Assembly: GCF_009725985.1 (NCBI RefSeq) | Contig: NZ_RCNR01000023.1 | Location: forward strand, 1 to 64,000 | From: Zobellia amurskyensis | Lineage (GTDB): Bacteria; Bacteroidota; Bacteroidia; Flavobacteriales; Flavobacteriaceae | Length of the DNA: 64,000 nucleotides | Direction: 5' to 3' | In this document: positions 24,996-32,816 of the stretch, in pieces | Position numbering within the stretch: position 1 is the stretch's first letter | How the letters are laid out: each line of letters begins with the position of its first letter | Translations under genes and position numbers: made by a program | Notes under the pieces: model-generated | Seen by the model: the letters and a program-made list of their open reading frames with translations, nothing else | Told to the model about the DNA's origin: nothing | The model's database searches: none

Positions 24996-27755
24996 ATGAA
25001 ATTTTCCCGTTTTCATCTGTTTTTTATAGGTGTTCTTCTCGTATTTCTTAAAGTAAATGCAAAAGAGGGATATCCCCAGTCTTTACCCGCTGACAGACCT
25101 TTTATCACAACTTGGAAAACGGATAACCCCGGTGCTTCAGCGGATAATCAAATTATGATTCCTTCAAGTAAATACCTTCCATCAAATTACGAGGTAGACT
25201 GGGGAGACGGAACTTTTGACACCGGAGTAAGCGGTTCTACAACACACACTTATGCCCAACCAGGGGAATATGTCGTAAAAATAACCGGGTTGTTTACCAA
25301 TATTTCTTTTGGAGATATAGGAGACAAAGAAAAAATTATTTCTGTTGATCAATGGGGAGATATTAAATGGAAAACTATGATCTCTGCATTTGATGGGTGC
25401 TCTAACTTGGATGTGTTAGCTACTGATATTCCAGATTTCTCCGGTGTATCAACCGTTAATAATATGTTTACCCGGTGTACTTCGCTTATAGGGAACAGTT
25501 CATTTAATAATTGGAAAATGGACACCATTACAAACATGCAAAATATGTTTTCAGGAGCATCACTATTTAACCAACCTATTGACCGATGGGATGTAAGCAA
25601 TGTTAAAGATATGGTTGGCACATTTAGTTGGGCCACCCAATTCAACCAACCTATAGGAAATTGGGACGTGAGAAATGTTACATCTATGTTTATTATGTTT
25701 TTTGCTGCCGAATCTTTTAATCAAGATATTGGTGACTGGGATGTGAGCAAGGTCGCTTCCATGGATAGTATGTTTGATTTGGCTATTTCATTTGACCAAG
25801 ACCTGGGCAAATGGAATCCCGTTAACCTAAACAAAGCTCCCTTTATGTTCAGTAGAGCCGGTCTTTCAACAAAGAACTACGATGCTCTCCTAAAGGGATG
25901 GGCTACTAAAAATCTTAAAACCGATGTTAAATTTCATGCCGGAAATAGTACATACTGCTCGAGTTCCGACATGAGAAAAATTTTAATCGATGTTTTAAAT
26001 TGGGAAGTTAAAGACGCAGGTCTAGAGTGTACTTCCCAAAAGCCTTTTATCACTACTTGGAAAACAGACAACCCCGGTACTTCAGCCAATAATCAAATTA
26101 CCATTCCTACATTTTTAGGGGAAATTTATAATTATACCGTTAACTGGGGTGATGGTGATATTGATACTAATGTTACTGGCGAAATAACACATACTTATTC
26201 CACGGCAGGAACATATGAAGTCTCTATCTCAGGAGATTTTCCACAGATAAATTTTCGCGATTTGGGGGACAAAGAAAAAATTATATCGATTGTACAATGG
26301 GGAGATATTGAATGGAAATCAATGCGTAGCGCATTTAGCGGTTGTACAAATTTAGATGTAATAGCTTCAGATTCTCCTAATTTATCGGAGGTTACCATAG
26401 TAAATGGTATGTTTTCCGGTTGTTCTTCGCTCATAGGAAATGAGTCTTTCAATAATTGGGATATGGGAATGATTATAGAAATGGAAGGTATGTTTGCTGC
26501 CGCATCACAATTCAACCAGCCGATAGGAAAATGGGATGTGAGCAATGTTAAAGACATGACAGGTACATTTAGCCAAGCTACCTCATTTAACCAAACTATC
26601 GGGAATTGGAATGTTGGGAAAGTGGAAGAAATGTGGGATATGTTCGGCGGAGCAACTAGTTTTAATCAAGACATAGGAGACTGGGATGTAAGCAATGTCT
26701 TGGACATGTGCGGAATGTTCCTTCTCGCTGAGTCATTTGACCAAAACCTAAGTAAATGGAACCCCACTAGCTTAAGTTCTGCCTGTTATATGTTTAACTA
26801 TTCATCACTATCCACCGCCAATTACGATGCCCTTTTAATAGGTTGGAGTGAACACGATCTTAAAACCAATGTAGATTTTGATGCTGATAATAGTACATAC
26901 TGTGCCGGAGAGAAAGCCAGAAACAAGTTGATTAACACCTATGGGTGGAAAATTAATGACAAAGGGTATTTAGGTATTACAATAACTGAATTAACTAACC
27001 AAGAACATACAGATAGCTATACCTTACCCAAAATTACCGGCGAAAACCTAACTGGAAATGAAATGTATTACACAGGCCCTACTGGAACCGGTCAATCTTT
27101 TTCTTCTGGTACAACACTTTACGTAAGTGATTTTCCGGACTATCCCGTAACACTATACATTTATGATTTTAGTGGCGATAGTACATCCGGTTGTAATGAT
27201 GAAAAAAGCTTTGAACTTACGTTAAACACTATTTGTGAAAACCCCATTGCTGATAAATTAGAATCCGCACTGAGCTGTACAAGTTATACATTACCAGAGC
27301 TAAGCGAAAACAATTTCTACTACACGGAAGCCAATGCAAACGGTGATAAATTAATGGCCGGCGACGTCATTTATAGCTCCAAAACCCTATATATCTATGC
27401 AGGGTCTGAAAATTGTTATGATGAGAATACTTTTAAGATTACAATAAATGCGAGTTTATGCGATATTAAAATTGAGACTATTGATCCTTGTCTAGTGCAA
27501 TTTCCTCAATTTATAACTCCTAATGGTGATGGCCTTTTTGATGTATTCAAACCCAAAAAAAATCCTTGCGGGCAATCAGGTGAATTGCATATTCTTGACA
27601 GATACGGTAGACTTGTTTATGCAACTGACGATTTATACTTGGGCTGGGACGGCACAGACAACTCACGAAAACTACCTGAAACGGATTATTGGTACCTATT
27701 CCAAAACTCTGATTCCGGTAAAACATTTACAGGTCATTTTACCATACTGCGATAG
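24996..27755 (+). CDS. BspA-type (DUF285) repeat surface protein, T9SS type B
   Basis: This 919-residue secreted protein has a signal peptide (1 to about 22, ending VNAKEG). It then has two successive copies of a module of about 315 residues (nt 25098-26042 and 26043 to about 26972). Each module starts with a PKD-like beta-sandwich (FITTWKTDNPG, VDWGDG/VNWGDG, HTY). It continues with BspA-type leucine-rich repeats of the DUF285 kind (repeating FNQPIGNWDVSNVKDM, SFNQDIGDWDVS, MFxxAxSF) and ends in NYDALLxGW, NSTYC. After about 660 come two Ig-like or CUB-like segments, then the type B sorting domain (FITPNGDGLFDVF, LDRYGRLVYATDD, GHFTILR). BspA-like proteins are cell-surface binding proteins; the ligand here is unknown. 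Confidence 0.85.
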   Translation: MKFSRFHLFFIGVLLVFLKVNAKEGYPQSLPADRPFITTWKTDNPGASADNQIMIPSSKYLPSNYEVDWGDGTFDTGVSGSTTHTYAQPGEYVVKITGLFTNISFGDIGDKEKIISVDQWGDIKWKTMISAFDGCSNLDVLATDIPDFSGVSTVNNMFTRCTSLIGNSSFNNWKMDTITNMQNMFSGASLFNQPIDRWDVSNVKDMVGTFSWATQFNQPIGNWDVRNVTSMFIMFFAAESFNQDIGDWDVSKVASMDSMFDLAISFDQDLGKWNPVNLNKAPFMFSRAGLSTKNYDALLKGWATKNLKTDVKFHAGNSTYCSSSDMRKILIDVLNWEVKDAGLECTSQKPFITTWKTDNPGTSANNQITIPTFLGEIYNYTVNWGDGDIDTNVTGEITHTYSTAGTYEVSISGDFPQINFRDLGDKEKIISIVQWGDIEWKSMRSAFSGCTNLDVIASDSPNLSEVTIVNGMFSGCSSLIGNESFNNWDMGMIIEMEGMFAAASQFNQPIGKWDVSNVKDMTGTFSQATSFNQTIGNWNVGKVEEMWDMFGGATSFNQDIGDWDVSNVLDMCGMFLLAESFDQNLSKWNPTSLSSACYMFNYSSLSTANYDALLIGWSEHDLKTNVDFDADNSTYCAGEKARNKLINTYGWKINDKGYLGITITELTNQEHTDSYTLPKITGENLTGNEMYYTGPTGTGQSFSSGTTLYVSDFPDYPVTLYIYDFSGDSTSGCNDEKSFELTLNTICENPIADKLESALSCTSYTLPELSENNFYYTEANANGDKLMAGDVIYSSKTLYIYAGSENCYDENTFKITINASLCDIKIETIDPCLVQFPQFITPNGDGLFDVFKPKKNPCGQSGELHILDRYGRLVYATDDLYLGWDGTDNSRKLPETDYWYLFQNSDSGKTFTGHFTILR
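25098..26972 (+). repeat. Tandem 945-bp duplication inside the BspA-like gene
   Basis: The segment starting FITTWKTDNPGASADNQ at 25098 recurs at 26043 as FITTWKTDNPGTSANNQ. Colinear similarity continues through the WGDG, GDKEKII, SLIGN, FNQPIG, FNQDIGDWDVS and NSTYC motifs. The 945-bp (315-codon) period holds along the whole module, so one internal duplication is the simplest explanation. Confidence 0.85.
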
Positions 27756-27814
27756 ATGCACGGATTATTTTAATCGAACTCCATTAAATCGCACTTCTTT
27801 TGTAATTTTAAAGG

Positions 27815-29803
27815 ATGAAATTTAAAGTAGTCTCAGAGTTTAAACCAACGGGCGATCAGCCACAAGCCATAAAGCAACTTGTAGAGGGAATGGAGGCCGG
27901 AGAAAGGTACCAAACCCTATTGGGCGTTACCGGTTCCGGTAAAACCTTTACCGTAGCCAATGTCATTGAAGAGGTACAACGTCCCACCCTTGTCCTTGCA
28001 CATAATAAAACTCTGGCTGCGCAGCTATACTCGGAATTCAAACAATTTTTCCCCGAAAATGCGGTAGAGTATTTTGTATCCTATTACGATTACTACCAAC
28101 CGGAAGCTTTCATTCCCTCATCCGGACTCTACATAGAAAAAGACCTTTCTATTAATGAAGATATTGAAAAGCTCCGTTTAAGCGCAACCTCCTCACTACT
28201 CTCCGGACGTCGTGATGTTTTGGTGGTAGCTTCGGTTTCATGTTTGTACGGTATCGGAAACCCTGTGGAATTCCAAAAGAACGTCATTACAATCAAAAAG
28301 GACCAGGTAATTGCTCGCACCAAATTTTTACATCAGCTTGTACAAAGTCTATATTCCAGAACTACGGCAGATTTCAGGAACGGGAATTTTCGTGTAAAAG
28401 GAGATGTCGTAGATGTTTTCCCTAGTTATGCAGACCATGCCTTCCGTATTCATTTTTTTGGTGATGAAGTTGAAGAAATAGAGGCTTTTGACCCGTTTAA
28501 CAACAACGTAATCGAGATTTACGAAACTCTGAACATCTACCCTGCCAATATGTTCGTTACTTCGCCTGATGTACTGCAAGGTGCAATTCATCAGATTCAG
28601 GAAGATATGGTAAAGCAGGTAGATTATTTTAAGGAAATAGGCAAACCGCTTGAAGCTAAACGGCTTGAAGAACGTACAAGTTTTGATTTGGAAATGATTC
28701 GCGAACTAGGCTATTGTTCGGGCATTGAAAATTATTCTCGCTATCTAGATGGTAGACAACCGGGTACCAGACCATTCTGTCTTTTGGATTACTTTCCAGA
28801 CGATTATTTGATGGTGATCGATGAAAGTCACGTAACCATCCCACAGGTTCATGCCATGTACGGTGGTGACCGCTCTAGAAAAGTAAATTTGGTAGATTAT
28901 GGATTCCGGCTCCCTGCGGCAATGGATAACCGCCCTTTAAAGTTCGAAGAATTTGAAGCTCTTCAAAACCAGGCAATCTATGTGAGTGCTACACCCGCAG
29001 ATTATGAGTTGGAACTAAGCCAAGGGGTGTTTGTAGAACAGGTCATTAGGCCAACAGGACTTTTAGACCCTATTATTGAAGTAAGACCTAGTCAAAATCA
29101 AATTGATGACCTTGTAGAAGAGATTCAACTACGAGTTGAAAAAGACGAACGTACCTTGGTTACCACCTTGACCAAAAGAATGGCCGAAGAACTCGCCAAG
29201 TATCTTACACGAATTAACGTACGTTGCCGTTATATTCATAGTGATGTTGATACGTTGGAAAGAGTAGAGATTATGCAAGATCTTAGAAAAGGTATTTTTG
29301 ATGTACTGATTGGAGTAAATCTACTTCGTGAAGGATTGGATTTACCAGAAGTTTCTTTAGTGGCAATTTTAGATGCGGACAAAGAAGGCTTTCTACGAAG
29401 CAATAGATCACTAACACAAACCGTTGGTAGAGCAGCAAGAAATTTAAACGGGAGGGCCATAATGTATGCCGATAAAATTACGGCCAGTATGCAGATGACC
29501 ATTGATCAAACCACCTACCGTCGTGAAAAGCAAATTGCCTATAATACGAAACATGGACTCGTACCAAAAGCATTGAATAAAAGTTTAGATAGTGTGCTTT
29601 CAAAAAATTCAGTTTCCACTTATCATTTCGAAAAAGAGGAGATGAGAGCTGCCGAACCGGACCTTGATTATATGACTAAAGACCAAGTTGAAAAGATGGT
29701 TCGAGAAAAAAGAAAGGCCATGGAAAAAGCCGCAAAAGAACTTGATTTTATGCAGGCCGCAAAATTGAGAGATGAGATAAAATTGCTTCAGGAAAAAGCT
29801 TAG
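27815..29803 (+). CDS. uvrB: Excinuclease ABC subunit UvrB
   Basis: This 662-residue nucleotide-excision repair helicase-like subunit receives damaged DNA from UvrA and recruits UvrC. It has Walker A GVTGSGKTF (near residue 40), the beta-hairpin region YYDYYQPEAFIPSSGLYIEK (near 92), the DESHVTIPQ Walker B box, helicase motifs V and VI (LREGLDLPEV, QTVGRAARN), and a C-terminal UVR domain (about 620-660, EKMVREKRKAMEKAAKELDFMQAAKLRDEI) that contacts UvrC. Length and all motifs are normal. ATG 27815 follows AAAGG and begins MKFKVVSEFKPTGDQPQAI, the family start. It is a single gene; a perfect 15-bp inverted repeat follows. Confidence 0.98.
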   Translation: MKFKVVSEFKPTGDQPQAIKQLVEGMEAGERYQTLLGVTGSGKTFTVANVIEEVQRPTLVLAHNKTLAAQLYSEFKQFFPENAVEYFVSYYDYYQPEAFIPSSGLYIEKDLSINEDIEKLRLSATSSLLSGRRDVLVVASVSCLYGIGNPVEFQKNVITIKKDQVIARTKFLHQLVQSLYSRTTADFRNGNFRVKGDVVDVFPSYADHAFRIHFFGDEVEEIEAFDPFNNNVIEIYETLNIYPANMFVTSPDVLQGAIHQIQEDMVKQVDYFKEIGKPLEAKRLEERTSFDLEMIRELGYCSGIENYSRYLDGRQPGTRPFCLLDYFPDDYLMVIDESHVTIPQVHAMYGGDRSRKVNLVDYGFRLPAAMDNRPLKFEEFEALQNQAIYVSATPADYELELSQGVFVEQVIRPTGLLDPIIEVRPSQNQIDDLVEEIQLRVEKDERTLVTTLTKRMAEELAKYLTRINVRCRYIHSDVDTLERVEIMQDLRKGIFDVLIGVNLLREGLDLPEVSLVAILDADKEGFLRSNRSLTQTVGRAARNLNGRAIMYADKITASMQMTIDQTTYRREKQIAYNTKHGLVPKALNKSLDSVLSKNSVSTYHFEKEEMRAAEPDLDYMTKDQVEKMVREKRKAMEKAAKELDFMQAAKLRDEIKLLQEKA

Positions 29804-30228
29804 TTTGTCGTTTTTTCCATAAAAAAATTCAGTTTTTTAAACACGTGAATTTAACATTTATATAATGATGTTTAAAAAACTGATTGATAAATAATTAAAC
29901 TCAATTTTTAGACAAGACTAAATCGTGTTTAATACCCAAATAAACTCCAAAACACCCTACCTAATCTCTCGTTTAAAAATAGAAATTATGAGCGTAATTT
30001 CTATATAAAAAATCGTTCATTTTACATTAAATAAAAGTAATTATGAGCCACTAAATCCTTCATCCCCTTTATCTGAAATTGACTTAAAACCAACTGTAGC
30101 TTAATAAAAAAAGCGTCCTAGAAATTCATCTAGAACGCTTCTTCAACTAACCAACCAAACTTAAATCTACCCGAAAAAAATCGGGATTATGAAACGTTTT
30201 GCCTCGGACAAAACAACCAAACTAACTC
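29804..30228. other. 425-bp AT-rich gap between uvrB and hsp20
   Basis: No coding sequence is visible. The gap holds three inverted repeats. The first is a perfect 15-bp pair, 29829-29843 with 29869-29883 (TCAGTTTTTTAAACA and its complement), 26 bp after uvrB. The second is a perfect 10-bp pair, 29979-29988 with 29995-30004 (ATAGAAATTA). The third is the hsp20 terminator at 30106-30140. The first may end uvrB transcription. I see no function for the second. Confidence 0.6.
30106..30140 (-). terminator. Terminator of hsp20
   Basis: 30111-30122 pairs with 30129-30140 (AAGCGT and TCTAGA blocks) around AATTCA, with one non-Watson-Crick position that becomes a G-U pair in the leftward transcript. 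The A run at 30106-30112 gives a T tract on the minus strand. It lies about 90 bp after the hsp20 stop. Confidence 0.85.
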
Positions 30229-30654
30229 TTATTTTAACTCAATAAGACGCTTTGGTTTTGGCAAAGACTCTTCCTTTTTAGGCAATTCAATCTTCAAAAT
30301 CCCATCAACATAATCAGCCTTAATATCATCTACGTTGATTGATTCCGGAAGCGTAAATGCTCTTTTGAAAGATGAAAATCGAAACTCGCGTCGTGTATAA
30401 TTCTCTTCTTTTACTTCCTCTTCATTCTTGAATTCTGATGAAATAGTCAAAAGTTCATTATCCACTTCAATATTGAAATCTTCCTTTTTCCTACCAGGAA
30501 CGATAAGCTCAAGACCAAAACTCTTTTCGTTATCCTTAATGTTTACAGCTGGAGCGTTTGTTGCCACATTCTCCATTCCGCCAAACCAATCAGGTTTAAA
30601 AATTTCATTCATTAATGCTGGAAACGCTAAATTATTTCTCTTTACTATACTCAT
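30229..30654 (-). CDS. Hsp20/alpha-crystallin family small heat-shock protein
   Basis: This 141-residue cytoplasmic holdase chaperone binds unfolding proteins without ATP. A short N-terminal arm (NLAFPALMNEIFKPDWFGG) is followed by an alpha-crystallin domain (about 35-125; PAVNIKDNEKSFGLELIVPG, then YTRREFRFSSFKRAFTLPE). The DGILKIELPK motif ends the domain, and the C-terminal tail is lysine-rich. The LIEL segment at the end resembles the I-x-I/V oligomerisation motif. The length is normal. It is a single gene, transcribed leftward, with its own terminator. The 250-bp upstream gap to the divergent DUF1456 gene should hold its promoter, but I could not identify a convincing TTTG / TAnnTTTG pair. 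Confidence 0.93.
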   Translation of the reverse strand: MSIVKRNNLAFPALMNEIFKPDWFGGMENVATNAPAVNIKDNEKSFGLELIVPGRKKEDFNIEVDNELLTISSEFKNEEEVKEENYTRREFRFSSFKRAFTLPESINVDDIKADYVDGILKIELPKKEESLPKPKRLIELK

Positions 30655-30904
30655 GATTTTATATTTTAAATTAAACTTTGAATTTGATTGGTTTAAGGCA
30701 AACTATATACCAATCACAAACACATGACTTTATGTCATTTTTAACGCTTTAAACAATGACATAATGGCAATTTATATGGTAATTAATTCAAAAAGGCAAT
30801 TTTTTACACAAGTATCCAGCAGAAAGACATGAGTCATTCATGATAATTGTTTACATACATGGTTCTCCATTTTTTTTGTAATACCTTGCCAAAAATTTAT
30901 GGTT

Positions 30905-31279
30905 ATGACCAATAATGATGTTTTCAAAAAGCTCAGAGTAGCCCTAATGTTGAGAGATGATGATATTGTTGACATCTTAAAACTTGTAGATTTCAACATA
31001 AGTAAAAGTGAATTAGGTGCCTTCTTCAGAAAAGATGACCACCCTAATTATATGGAATGTGGTGATCAGGTATTACGTAATTTCTTAAACGGTCTGGTCA
31101 TACATTTAAGAGGAACCAAAGAGAATCCTAAAACTCCGGGAGAAGTTCTTTCCAAAAAAGTAATTAAGCCTGCTGCTAAGGTTAATCATGCTAAAAGGCC
31201 TGATTTTAAGACACAACAGCAAAAGAGAATTAACAAAGATATTACCAACGTTAAGTACAAGAACAAAAAAAAATCCTGA
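30905..31279 (+). CDS. DUF1456 family protein (YehS-like)
   Basis: This 124-residue cytoplasmic protein resembles E. coli YehS. DUF1456 occurs twice: DVFKKLRVALMLRDDDIVDILKLVDFNISKSELGAFFR (the LRxAL and SxxE pattern) and a shorter second copy near residues 50-70 (MECGDQVLRNFLNGLVIHLRG). The function is unknown. ATG 30899 and ATG 30905 are both in frame; I chose the second because MTNNDVFKKL is the usual start. The lysine-rich C terminus (KNKKKS) is encoded by an A run that also serves as the T tract of the opposite gene's terminator, and the TGA stop lies inside that hairpin. Confidence 0.85.
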   Translation: MTNNDVFKKLRVALMLRDDDIVDILKLVDFNISKSELGAFFRKDDHPNYMECGDQVLRNFLNGLVIHLRGTKENPKTPGEVLSKKVIKPAAKVNHAKRPDFKTQQQKRINKDITNVKYKNKKKS

Positions 31280-31306
31280 GTTCGATGATGAGTCGTACTC
31301 AGGATT
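31265..31306 (-). terminator. Terminator of the small exported protein gene
   Basis: AATCCTGAGT (31272-31281) pairs perfectly with ACTCAGGATT (31297-31306) over a 15-base loop. The A run at 31265-31273 gives a T tract on the minus strand, so it ends leftward transcription from 31662. There is no T tract for rightward transcription. The hairpin overlaps the last codons of the converging DUF1456 gene. Confidence 0.85.
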
Positions 31307-31326
31307 AAAAGTTGTTTGTAACAGGT

Positions 31327-31662
31327 TTAACCTGCTATACGAACAGGCATTGTATATGTTCTACCCTCTTTGTACTCCTCCACATTTACTTTCTGATAAT
31401 TAAGTTTTTCATTTACAAAGGATTCTAAAACCTCATTATCCGCATTAATCGCAAGAATTACGATTTCGCGCTTTTCATTTAGCATAAACTTTACCTGCGC
31501 AGTCATGTCTAAGTGTTTTGCAGAAAAGGAATTGTCGCGTAATAATTCAGATATTTGTACAGCCAATCTTTTTGATGGATTTTCACTATCCCCTTCATTA
31601 GCAAAAGCACTGCTGATTGAAAGTAGCATTGCAGCTACTAAAACTAAACTGATTTTTCTCAT
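31327..31662 (-). CDS. Small exported protein, paralogue of the gene at 40005
   Basis: This 111-residue protein has a signal peptide (1 to about 21, ending SSAFA). The mature part has an amphipathic helix (KRLAVQISELLRDNSF), then a strand-strand-helix pattern (AQVKFMLNEKREIVILAINADNEVLESFVNEKLNYQKV) and a final strand (GRTYTMPVRIA). That pattern recalls the fold of TonB C-terminal-like domains, but without the TonB YP motif, so this is only a suggestion. It aligns along its length with the product of 40005-40346. The gene has its own terminator and no operon partner. The function is unknown; the product is expected in the periplasm. Confidence 0.75.
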   Translation of the reverse strand: MRKISLVLVAAMLLSISSAFANEGDSENPSKRLAVQISELLRDNSFSAKHLDMTAQVKFMLNEKREIVILAINADNEVLESFVNEKLNYQKVNVEEYKEGRTYTMPVRIAG

Positions 31663-31798
31663 GATTTTTCGTTTTAAATGATTTGATGAATTACCTTAAA
31701 GACGACAGGGTCATGAGATCGTTACAGAATGTATTTATTTTAACACAACCTTAAGAATTAGACTATTTAAAATATAAGAATATGGAGTCTAAACTACA

Positions 31799-32260
31799 TC
31801 AACTTTCAAAATTGATGTGCCTACTCATATTTTCTTCTACAGATATAAAAGATTCTATACCCCTAATCCCTTCTATAGTCAATATTGCTTCTTGATACAG
31901 ATTCCTATAATGTAAGCTATCCTTAGCATGTACTTTAATAAAAATATCATACTTACCCGTACTGTGATGAATCTTGACTACTTCTTGAATCTTCGTTAAT
32001 TCTTCTATTACCACTTTATACAAAAAACTCTCCCTCAGATATATCCCTAAAAATACGGTCATCTTATACCCCATCTTACTATAGTCCAAACTAAGAGTAG
32101 AACCTTTGATCACCCCCATGTTTTTCATCTTTCGCGTTCGCATATGAACGGTTCCTGGCGAGATGCCGGCATGCTTGGCAACTTCTGTATAGGGCATTTG
32201 TGCGTCGTTTGACAATAACGTCAATATCTTATGGTCTACTGAATCAAGTTTATCTCTCAT
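31799..32260 (-). CDS. Lrp/AsnC family transcriptional regulator
   Basis: This 153-residue DNA-binding regulator has an N-terminal winged helix-turn-helix (residues about 5-62; LDSVDHKILTLLSNDAQMPYTEVAKHAGISPGTVHMRTRKM) and a C-terminal RAM/ligand-binding domain (about 70-145; VVKIHHSTGKYDIFIKVHAKD, GIRGIESFISVE). Family members bind amino acids and often control their transport or breakdown. It is divergent from the TonB receptor, aminotransferase, AEC permease and alanine dehydrogenase genes; Lrp-type control of alanine dehydrogenase is known in other bacteria (for example AldR in mycobacteria). The 556-bp shared upstream region holds candidate operators. An 11-bp palindrome lies about 40 bp before its ATG, suggesting self-regulation. 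Confidence 0.93.
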   Translation of the reverse strand: MRDKLDSVDHKILTLLSNDAQMPYTEVAKHAGISPGTVHMRTRKMKNMGVIKGSTLSLDYSKMGYKMTVFLGIYLRESFLYKVVIEELTKIQEVVKIHHSTGKYDIFIKVHAKDSLHYRNLYQEAILTIEGIRGIESFISVEENMSRHINFES

Positions 32261-32298
32261 TTGTAGTATTTTTCTTGGTTATTTACTTCTCCATTTTA

Positions 32299-32309
32299 AG
32301 GGTCACCCT
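32299..32309. promoter_or_regulatory. Palindrome AGGGTCACCCT upstream of the Lrp gene
   Basis: This is a perfect 5-1-5 inverted repeat about 40 bp upstream of the Lrp-family start codon, within a very AT-rich region where such a GC-rich palindrome stands out. It is a candidate operator, possibly for autoregulation. No binding evidence exists. Confidence 0.4.
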
Positions 32310-32504
32310 CTGATAATCAACTTCACATCATTAAATATTGTTCAATTTAATTTATGATTTAGAGGATTTTAGTAAAAATAGTTTAATGATTTCAAAAAAA
32401 CAGTTATAATTCACTAATTAAATCCGTTTTTTTATGGATATAATTAAAAATTGTTCGCTTCAAATTTTCGATGCCATAAAAGTGAAATTATAACGCAATA
32501 TTTA

Positions 32505-32590
32505 CATATCGTTAGATTATTAAATTTCAAAAAACTCAATTCTACCATATTGATTGATTTTTTCTTGAAAATTACCATATCGGTAGATTT
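32505..32590. promoter_or_regulatory. Three spaced CATAT(C/T)G-type elements, candidate Lrp operators
   Basis: Related elements occur at 32505-32518 (CATATCGTTAGATT), 32546-32559 (CATATTGATTGATT) and 32576-32589 (CATATCGGTAGATT). Spacing is 41 and 30 bp, close to four and three helical turns. The third also contains an inverted repeat, TACC, five bases, GGTA. Phased arrays of similar sites suit Lrp-type octamers. This is an inference from the sequence pattern. Confidence 0.5.
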
Positions 32591-32816
32591 TACTCTTGTA
32601 ACTGCCTAAAATACAGTGTTTTCAAAGGTTTCTCCATTTTTTTTATCAAAAAGTCACACTAATATTGTCTTGTCGTTAGGACATACAAATAACTAATGGC
32701 ACCGTTAAGTATCCGGAACTTTTCTTTAGAACTGCATTTGACCACCGTCCCCCCGAACAGGATAGGTGTGGTTGGACAAATGAGCAATGTATAGTATCAA
32801 TCAAAACCTTGTACTT

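Larger units (their letters stand above)
32261..32816. other. 556-bp regulatory gap between the Lrp gene and its divergent cluster
   Basis: The gap is very AT-rich and has no supported gene. It holds an 11-bp palindrome near the Lrp gene (32299-32309) and three related CATAT-type elements (32505-32590). A short GC-rich stretch near 32739-32775 could fold through ACCACC and GGTGTGGT, but weakly. I found no full TTTG / TAnnTTTG promoter; TGCATTTG at 32733-32740 is one base off the -7 consensus. Confidence 0.55.

Noticed and set aside
32739-32775. Possible leader hairpin or riboswitch before the TonB receptor
   Set aside because: Only short ACCACC and GGTGTGGT arms could be paired, with no conserved riboswitch core visible, so it is not reported as a feature.
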